A stretch of DNA of 21,123 nucleotides from Pseudomonadota bacterium (GTDB lineage: Bacteria; Pseudomonadota; Alphaproteobacteria; Acetobacterales; Acetobacteraceae), in assembly GCA_021779655.1 (NCBI GenBank), contig JAJYAF010000004.1, forward strand, positions 1 to 21,123, written 5' to 3'. Shown here piece after piece: positions 15,458 through 21,123 of this stretch (within the stretch, counting starts at the first letter, position 1; each line of letters starts with the position of its first letter). Both the position numbers and the translations under genes were made by a program. The notes under the pieces are model-generated. The model worked only from the letters and a program-made list of their open reading frames with translations, was not told the origin of the DNA and searched no databases.

Positions 15458-15870
15458 CCGCCCTATACCAGAACCGCGCCCTGGCCGAGGCGGCGGCCGA
15501 GAAGCTGAAAGCCTATGCCCAGCCGCAGCGCTTGATGATTCTCTCCTGCCTGTCGGCTGGCGAGCGGATGGTGGGCGAGATCGGAACCGCCACCGGCATC
15601 GGCCAGCCCGCGCTCAGCCAGCAACTGGCCGAACTGCGCCGCGCGGCGCTGGTGCGCGCGCGCCGCCAGGGCACGCAGATGTTCTACGCCCTTGCCGATG
15701 ACAAAACCCGCGATTGCATGCGGAGCCTGGAGGAGATGCTGGGCGAGGAGACGCTGGGCGAGGAGACGCCGGGCGGGGATGTGCCGGACGATGTCCAGCC
15801 CGCCGCCGTGGGCCCGCCGCGCGGCCTATCCAGCCCGGCCGGAACCGCCGCCTTCGTCAAGATCGGGTAG
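15454..15870 (+). CDS. ArsR-family regulator, BigR/SqrR-like, candidate sulfide/persulfide sensor
   Basis: This 138-residue winged helix-turn-helix repressor candidate has the ArsR core in LKAYAQPQRLMILSCLSAGE, the recognition helix around GQPALSQQLAELRRAALV (50-67) and the wing RRQGTQMFYAL. It lacks the metal-binding ELCVCDL motif of arsenic sensors. Two cysteines are present: Cys32 at the position of BigR Cys42/SqrR Cys41, and Cys88 in the next dimerisation helix. The C-terminal tail after residue 97 is an extension with two GEETLGEET-like copies encoded by a 15-bp tandem repeat. The gene overlaps the peroxiredoxin stop by 4 nt, so it is co-transcribed with it and probably autoregulated from the divergent promoter, controlling the sulfide operon as well. 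The inducing molecule is inferred from context. Confidence 0.9.
   Translation: MTALYQNRALAEAAAEKLKAYAQPQRLMILSCLSAGERMVGEIGTATGIGQPALSQQLAELRRAALVRARRQGTQMFYALADDKTRDCMRSLEEMLGEETLGEETPGGDVPDDVQPAAVGPPRGLSSPAGTAAFVKIG
15738..15767. repeat. 15-bp tandem repeat, two copies, in the ArsR C-terminal tail
   Basis: GCTGGGCGAGGAGAC occurs at 15738-15752 and 15753-15767, and a third diverging start follows at 15768. In frame it encodes LGEET twice in the acidic tail beyond the winged-helix core. The core fold should not be affected by copy number. Confidence 0.9.
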
Positions 15871-15880
15871 AGCGAGGACC

Positions 15881-15925
15881 AAAACAGCCCGTCTGGCTTG
15901 CGACGCGGTTTCCCCTGGCTGTTTT
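15881..15925. terminator. Bidirectional intrinsic terminator-like inverted repeat
   Basis: AAAACAGCC at 15881-15889 and GGCTGTTTT at 15917-15925 are perfect 9-base inverted arms, with an A-run on the left and a T-run on the right. The 27-nt loop can itself form a small CGTC/GACG hairpin. It lies exactly between the 3' ends of the ArsR gene (plus) and the PAAR gene (minus), overlapping the first base of the PAAR stop codon. Either strand gives a stem ending in a U-tract, so it can serve both genes. The large loop makes it weaker than a classical hairpin. Confidence 0.6.
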
Positions 15926-16218
15926 CAGCCCCCGACCAGCACCGTGAAGCAGCCGAGAACGATCATCCCGCCATGCTCGCAAGTATCCATCAAGCGGGCG
16001 GCGGGCCTGCCGCCAATCAGAACGGAACCAGAACCTTTCACGATCATATCCGGCGGACCTACGCAGGAGAGCTTGTCCCCGATCACCGCGGCAACCAGGC
16101 CGCCGATCAGCACGGACGGCACACCAGGCCCGGTGATGGGCCCGCCGACATGCGGCACAAGGCCGGTCACCATCGGGCAGATATGCATGTCGGTCAAACG
16201 GGCAGCGGGCATCGCCAT
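15925..16218 (-). CDS. PAAR-repeat protein (type VI secretion spike-tip type)
   Basis: This protein of about 97 residues consists of a single PAAR domain. The blocks are MPAARLTDMHICP at the start, VPHVGGPITGPGVPSVLIGG, the internal AAVIGDKLSCVGPPD, and SVLIGGRPAARLMDTCEHGGMIVLGC. Histidines and cysteines in the MH-C, C-GPP and EHGG parts are the ones that bind zinc at the tip of PAAR cones. PAAR proteins sharpen the VgrG spike of type VI secretion systems and may carry effectors. This one has no extension, so it is a tip alone. No VgrG or other T6SS gene is visible. The start is uncertain: ATG codons at 16212, 16218 and 16251 are in frame and none has a clear ribosome binding site; 16218 is chosen because the family usually begins just before the PAAR motif. 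Confidence 0.85.
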   Translation of the reverse strand: MAMPAARLTDMHICPMVTGLVPHVGGPITGPGVPSVLIGGLVAAVIGDKLSCVGPPDMIVKGSGSVLIGGRPAARLMDTCEHGGMIVLGCFTVLVGG

Positions 16219-16311
16219 AAGGAAATATTTTATTCCATGGCCGCGCGTCATTCAAGGCGATGCGACACACTCAATAACAAAGGCTTAAAACACCTCGTTC
16301 GAAACGATCTG

Positions 16312-16340
16312 CTTGTTGTTTTTTTCAAAAAATCTAATAT
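16312..16340 (+). promoter_or_regulatory. Possible promoter of the tps pair
   Basis: In the AT-rich space upstream of tpsB, TTGTTG is followed 16 nt later by TAATAT. Both boxes are partial sigma-70 matches, and the region between PAAR and tpsB is the only AT-rich part of this neighbourhood. The T7/A6 run inside the spacer could bend the DNA. Confidence 0.3.
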
Positions 16341-16361
16341 TGTGATTAAATCGGCGAAAGA

Positions 16362-16392
16362 CGTTGGTCAACGAGAACGACTTGAACCAACG
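16362..16392. promoter_or_regulatory. Strong imperfect inverted repeat upstream of tpsB
   Basis: CGTTGGTCAA (16362-16371) and TTGAACCAACG (16382-16392) pair over ten bases with a single bulged base, around a 10-nt loop. The element is about 35-50 nt upstream of the tpsB start and downstream of the candidate promoter, so it may be a 5' UTR hairpin or a regulator binding site. There is no U-tract after it, so a terminator is unlikely. Confidence 0.5.
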
Positions 16393-16441
16393 GTAACAAG
16401 TTAAACTACGCAAGGCGGGGGCGGCGTTGGGACAGCGGTTC

Positions 16442-18163
16442 ATGGCAAGGCTGGCAGTGCTTGCCGCGATGTCCGGCGGTGCCATGGCAGCCTGCGGCGC
16501 CAATGCCCGCGCGCAGGTGAGCGCGCCCAGCCTGTCGGTCTCGCCGATACCGCACATCGCCCCCCTCTCCCATCCCCGTCTGGGCGTGGGGCTGCCGGCC
16601 ATTCCGCAAGGCGGGCCGGAGATAAGCCTGCCGCCGGTCTCCATCCTCGTCCGGTCCGCCAGCATCGTCGGGGCCACGGCCTTTCCACCTGCGAAACTGA
16701 ACGCGATCATCGCCGGGCTGGCCGGACAGAACGTGCCGCTTCGGAAACTGGAAGCCGACCGCCGCGCGATGGTCGATCTATACCGGGGGCACGGCTATAT
16801 TCTTTCGACTGTCACGCTGGACGTGGACGCGCGGGGGAATGTTCGCTTCATCGTCACCGAAGGCTATATCACCAACGTGCTGCTCTCCGCGGATATCGGC
16901 CCGGCGGGTACGCTGGTTCTCAAATTCCTGCAACATCTAACGCGGGAGCGCCCGTTGAATGAAGCCTCGCTCGAACGCTGGCTGCTGCTGGCGCAGCAGG
17001 TGCCGGGTGTTTCCCTGCAGGCCGTGCTGCAATCCGATAACGGTGATCCCGGCGCGCTGACGCTGGTGGCGGAAGTCTCCAGGCAGGCCGTTTCGGGTCT
17101 GGTCACCGCCGATAACCGCGGCTTCAAGGAGAGCGGCCCGGCAGAAGGGCTGGCAGTGCTGGATATCAACGGCCTTACGTCGTTTGGCGACCAGACGGAG
17201 CTTTCTCTCTTTCACACCAGCGGCAACACGAATAATTTCGGGCAGGTTTCCGAGAGCTTCTTTCTCGGCGCTTCCGGCCTTCAGATGCAGTTCTATGGCG
17301 GCGCGGGCCGGGCGAACCCCAGCGGCGCGCTGGGATTGATCCACTATCAGAGCCAGGTGAGCGTGTTCGGCGGTCAGGTCAGCTATCCGGTGATTTTGCG
17401 CCGGAACCAGGCGCTGACCGCGCGCCTGCGGCTGGATGCCGAACAGAATACGATTTCCGCGGTCGGGAGTGTGGTCAGCACGGACAGCCTGCGGGTGGCG
17501 CGGCTTGGTACCGAGTATGTATGGCAGGATCTCTGGACCGGTAACAGCCGCAGCGCGCTCAATGTCATCGACGCCCAGGCTTCGCAGGGCTTGCCCGTTC
17601 TCGGCACCTCTCAAGATGGCCGCAGCTCGCCGCCCGGCGGCCGCACGAGCGCGAAATTCGACTTCTGGAAAATCTCCGGCTCCATCAGCCGGGTACAGCC
17701 GCTATTCTCCCCCTGGCCCACGGCAGAGGTCGCGCTGCGCACCGAAGCGGGCGGGCAATACAGCACGGCCATTCTGCCTTCGGAAGAGGAGTTCTACCTC
17801 GGTGGAACGCATTTCACTCGTGGCTATTATTCCGGACAAATCGTGGGAGACAAAGCCGCCTATGCGACGGCGGAACTTCAACTCAACACCGGAACGGCAT
17901 TGACATTGTTCCGCCATGAATTCGATCTTGGCGCGCAGTTCTATGGCTTTTACGACTGGGGCGAGGTCTGGTCCAATCTGCCGACGGATCTGAACCATCG
18001 GGTGGCATCCGTGGGCGGCGGTGTGCGGCTGGGGCTGACCCGTGACCTCGAACTCGATGGCGAGGTCGCGCACAGGCTGGTCACGCGGCTTGCTCCAGCC
18101 TCCACCGACGTCGCGCCGCTGTCCGAAACAATCATCTATTGGGGTGTGACGGCGCGCTACTAA
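16442..18163 (+). CDS. TpsB outer-membrane transporter (ShlB/FhaC/HecB family)
   Basis: This two-partner secretion transporter forms a 16-stranded outer-membrane barrel that exports its partner TpsA. The 573-residue protein begins with a signal peptide (about 1-25, ending near ANARAQ). A proline-rich linker follows, then POTRA-type periplasmic sequence from about residue 60 (VRSASIVGATAFPPAKLNAIIAG, then YRGHGYILSTVTLDV), and the barrel from about residue 200. The conserved barrel motif is LGGTHFTRGYYSGQIVGDKA, equivalent to the VRGY/F tetrad with T in place of V. The protein ends in WGVTARY, with the C-terminal aromatic residue usual for barrel assembly. A TTG at 16427 is an alternative start that would add five residues to the signal peptide. 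It is followed after 17 nt by tpsA. Confidence 0.93.
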   Translation: MARLAVLAAMSGGAMAACGANARAQVSAPSLSVSPIPHIAPLSHPRLGVGLPAIPQGGPEISLPPVSILVRSASIVGATAFPPAKLNAIIAGLAGQNVPLRKLEADRRAMVDLYRGHGYILSTVTLDVDARGNVRFIVTEGYITNVLLSADIGPAGTLVLKFLQHLTRERPLNEASLERWLLLAQQVPGVSLQAVLQSDNGDPGALTLVAEVSRQAVSGLVTADNRGFKESGPAEGLAVLDINGLTSFGDQTELSLFHTSGNTNNFGQVSESFFLGASGLQMQFYGGAGRANPSGALGLIHYQSQVSVFGGQVSYPVILRRNQALTARLRLDAEQNTISAVGSVVSTDSLRVARLGTEYVWQDLWTGNSRSALNVIDAQASQGLPVLGTSQDGRSSPPGGRTSAKFDFWKISGSISRVQPLFSPWPTAEVALRTEAGGQYSTAILPSEEEFYLGGTHFTRGYYSGQIVGDKAAYATAELQLNTGTALTLFRHEFDLGAQFYGFYDWGEVWSNLPTDLNHRVASVGGGVRLGLTRDLELDGEVAHRLVTRLAPASTDVAPLSETIIYWGVTARY

Positions 18164-18170
18164 CGCAGCC

Positions 18171-18180
18171 TGGAGAGAAA
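18171..18180 (+). promoter_or_regulatory. Ribosome binding site that fixes the tpsA start
   Basis: The 17-nt spacer between tpsB and tpsA ends in TGGAGAGAAA directly before the ATG. The GGAGAG core lies 3-4 bases upstream, slightly close but clear. It shows that tpsA is translated from its own site within a shared tpsBA transcript. Confidence 0.6.
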
Positions 18181-21123
18181 ATGACACCGGAACGCCAGAC
18201 AAAATCGTCGCCCTTGCGGGGCCGGAGCCACCGGGTCTGGCGCAGTGCCTGGCTGCTGGCGAGCACCGCTTTGAGTTCGGTTCTCGCTCACCCGGCGCCG
18301 TTGCGGGCGCAGACCATCGCCCCGGACACGACACCCCAGGGCGGCGTGGTGGTGGGGGGCAATGCGGGCATCGTCCAAACCACCGGCAGCACCACCATCA
18401 CCCAGACGAGCAACCGCACCGCGATCGACTGGCAGAGCTATAATGTCGGGGCCAATGCGCGGGTCACCTATGTGCAGCCTTCAACGAACGCCATTGCGCT
18501 GAACCGCGTGGTCACCCCGAGCCCTTCCGTCATCGCCGGACATATCAGCGCCAATGGGCAGATCGTGCTCATCAACCAGTCCGGCGTGGTGTTCACCAAG
18601 GGCGCCGAGGTGACGGCGCAAAGCGTCATCATCTCCACCTCGGACATCGGCAATGCCGATTTCATGGCCGGGAAAATGAATTTCTCGCGCTTGCCCCGGC
18701 CGGGCGCGAGGATCGTCAATGACGGCCAGATCACCGCCCGTGAGGCCGGGCTGGTCGGGCTGGTGGCGCCGCAGGTCGCCAATAACGGGCTTATTTCCGC
18801 CCGGCTCGGCCAGGTGGTGCTGGCCGGGGCGGACGCGTTCACGCTCGATCTTTATGGCGACCATTTGGTCTCGCTGGACGTAACCAGGGCGGTGCGCGCG
18901 GTGGACCTGAACGGCAAGATCGTTCCGGCGCTGCTAACAAATAAGGGCTTGATACTCGCGGATGGCGGCAAGATCACCTTGACGGCGGCGGATGCCGATG
19001 CGCTGGTCTCGCAGCTCCTGCAAGTCGGCGGCACACTGCGGACGGATAGCGTCGGCGGCAAGGCGGCCACGATCTCGATGCTGGCGGTAGGCGGCGGCAT
19101 CAGCATCGCCGGCAATCTGCTGGCGCGGGGCACCGCGCCGGGGACAGAAGGCGGCCAGATCCAGGCGGTAGCCACCGGTAACGTGGCGGCGGCGGCCTCG
19201 GCGCGCATCGACGCGTCCGGCCAGGCGGGGGGCGGCATCGTCGCGCTCGGCACGGATCTGCAACGGGCGGTTCAAGGCGCCCCCGATACGGCAGCGCCTC
19301 GCGCCGCTGCGGTGAGCATCGCCACGGGCGCCACGATCAGGGCGGATGCAACACATGCTGGCAACGGCGGCAAGGTCACGCTGCTGAGTACCGGGGAAAC
19401 CGACGATGCGGGCAGCATCTCTGTCAGTGGCGGCACGCTGGGCGGCAATGGCGGCACGGCCGAGATTTCGTCGGACGGCGTGATAAGCCTCGGCGGCCTG
19501 GTGACCGATACGGCCGTCAACGGTCAGGCCGGCGAAATCCTGCTCGATCCGGCCACGCTGGTGGTGGGCACCGGCTCGCTCGCCGCCGGTACGACCGTCG
19601 TGGGCTCCTCCACCACGATCGGCACCGATTCCAGCATGGTGTCCTATATCGATCCCGTCAGCCTTTCCGGGCTGACAGGCACCATCGTGCTGGAGGCGAG
19701 CAACCTGCTCTCCGTGCAAAGCGCCATCCAGAACAGTGTCGCGAGCACGCTGGCGCTGCTTTCGTCTCAAGACGTTAAAATCAGCGCCAGCATCTCGATC
19801 ACCGGCATGCTCGAAATCAGCCAGAGCGGAACGCTCGATATCGGCGCGGCAGTCCACGCCGGCGCGATAACACTGAATGGCCTCGGCGCCGGCAGCACCA
19901 TCAATATCAACAATATCCTCACCGGCACGGAGCTTGCCGTCAACGCGGGGGGCGTGGTGGCGGAGGGGGCCTCGGGCCGGATTACGGCCACGACCCTGAC
20001 CGGGTCCGCGGCAAGCAACGCGCTGCTGACCGCCGCGGCGAACGATATCGGCACGTTGGCGGGTTTCACGGCCGGAGGCACGCTGGCGCTGAGCAACGGT
20101 GCCGGTCTCGATGTGACCGGCGCGCTCCAGGCGCAGGCGATCACCATCGCCGCCAATGGCACGCTCGGATTGGACAATGCATTGTCCGCCGCGAGCGGCG
20201 GCGATATCGCGCTGGCGGCCCATGCGGTCACCCTTAACGGCCTGGGGAGTCTCGCGGCGCCCGCCGGCACCATTGCGCTTGCGCCGTATGGTGGGGGTAT
20301 TCTTGATCTGGGCGGCTCCGGGCCTGGGCTTGTTGTTTCGCAGAACCTGGTGAGCGCGCTGGACCCGGCGGCCACGATCGTCCTTGGCAGCGCCGCGGGG
20401 TTCAGCGCCGGCTCCATCGTCACGGGAGGGGCGATCTCGTTCGCCAATACCCTGGCGCTGCTGGAAAGCGGTGGCGGCCTCACCGCGGGCGGCACGCTCA
20501 GCGGCGGCACGCTGGCGCTTTCCGGCAGCTCGCTGGCGCTGGATGGCACGGTGAATGCCGGACTGCTCAGCCTTACCGCCAGCGCCGCCATCGCCCAGGC
20601 CGGAACCGGGGTGCTCGATGTCTCCACCCTTGCCGGCACCGGCACCGAGATCAGCCTGAGCGGCGCCAATCTCATTGCCGTGCTCAACGGTCTTTCCGCC
20701 TCCGGCGGCATCGCCGTGCGGAACGCGGCGGGCCTGGACGTGGCAGGCCCGGTCTCGGCGGGCAGCGCCATCGCGCTCACCGCCCCCGGCCTGACGCTTG
20801 CCAGCACGCTGACCGGCGGCGGGATCAGCCTCGCCGCCGACAGCATCACCGATCAGGACGGCGCGGTCATGGCGCCTGGCGGCACGGTGAGCATCGCCCC
20901 GCTCACCGCCGGACGGGCAGTGGATTTAGGGGGACTTTCGGCCGGGCTCGATCTGTCCGGCACCCTGCTCGGCGCCATCACCGCCGAGGCGCTGGACATC
21001 GCCACCCAGGGCAGCATCATCGCCGACGGCCAGGCCAGCGTCGCCACCCCGCTGCTCTCTCTCTCCGGGGACGGCATCACCTTCGCCGGCACATTGAGCG
21101 CCCCCGGCACGCTGGCGCTGGCC
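18181..21123 (+). CDS. TpsA exoprotein with filamentous haemagglutinin N-terminal domain, 3' end missing
   Basis: This is the secreted partner of the upstream TpsB. The frame is open for 981 codons to the window end without a stop, so the protein is larger. It has an extended signal peptide (about 1-43, cleavage likely before QTIAPD). The TPS/FHA secretion domain follows (about 44-290) with TAIDWQSYNVG (80-90), NQSGVVF (132-138), the counterpart of NPNGIIF, and VGLVAPQVANNGLI. After it come glycine- and alanine-rich, strand-like degenerate repeats, with recurrent GGTLALS and LDVTG/LDVAG phrases, expected to fold as a long beta-helix. GEILLDPATLVVGTG near residue 450 is a block often seen after the TPS domain. 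Adhesin, biofilm or toxin functions are possible; the functional C-terminus is not in view. A GGAGAG site precedes the ATG. Confidence 0.92.
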   Translation, partial: MTPERQTKSSPLRGRSHRVWRSAWLLASTALSSVLAHPAPLRAQTIAPDTTPQGGVVVGGNAGIVQTTGSTTITQTSNRTAIDWQSYNVGANARVTYVQPSTNAIALNRVVTPSPSVIAGHISANGQIVLINQSGVVFTKGAEVTAQSVIISTSDIGNADFMAGKMNFSRLPRPGARIVNDGQITAREAGLVGLVAPQVANNGLISARLGQVVLAGADAFTLDLYGDHLVSLDVTRAVRAVDLNGKIVPALLTNKGLILADGGKITLTAADADALVSQLLQVGGTLRTDSVGGKAATISMLAVGGGISIAGNLLARGTAPGTEGGQIQAVATGNVAAAASARIDASGQAGGGIVALGTDLQRAVQGAPDTAAPRAAAVSIATGATIRADATHAGNGGKVTLLSTGETDDAGSISVSGGTLGGNGGTAEISSDGVISLGGLVTDTAVNGQAGEILLDPATLVVGTGSLAAGTTVVGSSTTIGTDSSMVSYIDPVSLSGLTGTIVLEASNLLSVQSAIQNSVASTLALLSSQDVKISASISITGMLEISQSGTLDIGAAVHAGAITLNGLGAGSTININNILTGTELAVNAGGVVAEGASGRITATTLTGSAASNALLTAAANDIGTLAGFTAGGTLALSNGAGLDVTGALQAQAITIAANGTLGLDNALSAASGGDIALAAHAVTLNGLGSLAAPAGTIALAPYGGGILDLGGSGPGLVVSQNLVSALDPAATIVLGSAAGFSAGSIVTGGAISFANTLALLESGGGLTAGGTLSGGTLALSGSSLALDGTVNAGLLSLTASAAIAQAGTGVLDVSTLAGTGTEISLSGANLIAVLNGLSASGGIAVRNAAGLDVAGPVSAGSAIALTAPGLTLASTLTGGGISLAADSITDQDGAVMAPGGTVSIAPLTAGRAVDLGGLSAGLDLSGTLLGAITAEALDIATQGSIIADGQASVATPLLSLSGDGITFAGTLSAPGTLALA

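Noticed and set aside
16285..16710. 141-codon minus-strand frame upstream of and inside tpsB
   Set aside because: Its first half is antisense to the TpsB signal peptide region and its second half is AT-rich leader; no domain is recognisable.
18934..20223. 429-codon minus-strand open frame inside tpsA
   Set aside because: It is arginine-, glycine- and histidine-rich with no recognisable family, and it lies opposite the TpsA reading frame, which continues open through it with clear FHA features. It is a shadow caused by high GC.
19767..20849. 360-codon minus-strand open frame inside tpsA
   Set aside because: Proline-, serine- and alanine-rich antisense reading of the repeat region; no motif and no ribosome binding site.

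Overview
The window looks like a high-GC alphaproteobacterial chromosome, most likely Acetobacteraceae or a close relative. This is inferred from codon and GC style, the mmsA/acyl-CoA dehydrogenase/HIBYL-CoA hydrolase/mmsB cluster, the divergent anmK-tyrS pair, and a fused DUF442/FAD oxidoreductase that I recall from that group. No rRNA, tRNA, CRISPR array or insertion sequence was found. The first and last genes run off the ends.

Layout: (1) 2-5549, mostly housekeeping: the C-terminal part of an APC amino acid permease, a serine acetyltransferase on the minus strand, a COG2945-type alpha/beta hydrolase, anhydro-MurNAc kinase (anmK, minus) and tyrosyl-tRNA synthetase (tyrS, plus, 45 nt from anmK). 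(2) 5558-10195, a minus-strand valine catabolism operon in the order mmsA, acyl-CoA dehydrogenase, 3-hydroxyisobutyryl-CoA hydrolase, mmsB. Together they take isobutyryl-CoA to propionyl-CoA, except for the methacrylyl-CoA hydratase step, which is not encoded here. A 299-nt leader upstream carries a perfect 17-bp palindrome.

(3) 10495-15870, a divergent sulfide/persulfide module and the most interesting part. Minus strand: ETHE1-like metallo-beta-lactamase protein (candidate persulfide dioxygenase), two half-size YeeE/YedE-type sulfur transporters (PmpA/PmpB-like), a fusion of a DUF442 (phosphatase/rhodanese-like) domain to a type II-like sulfide:quinone reductase, and a TauE/SafE exporter. 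Plus strand, from the same AT-rich 95-nt intergenic region: a Prx6-type peroxiredoxin overlapping an ArsR-family regulator by 4 nt. The logic proposed is sulfide oxidation by the SQR, oxidation of the persulfide by the MBL protein, sulfite export by TauE, sulfur uptake by the Pmp pair, and regulation by a two-cysteine ArsR protein related to BigR/SqrR. Two features depart from the textbook bigR operon: the DUF442 domain sits on the SQR rather than on the MBL protein, and the regulator's second cysteine lies about 10 residues closer to the first than in BigR/SqrR.

(4) 15881-21123: a bidirectional terminator-like inverted repeat, a lone PAAR-repeat protein (minus), an AT-rich promoter region with a strong imperfect inverted repeat, then a two-partner secretion pair: a TpsB outer-membrane transporter and the first 981 residues of a large TpsA exoprotein that continues beyond the window.
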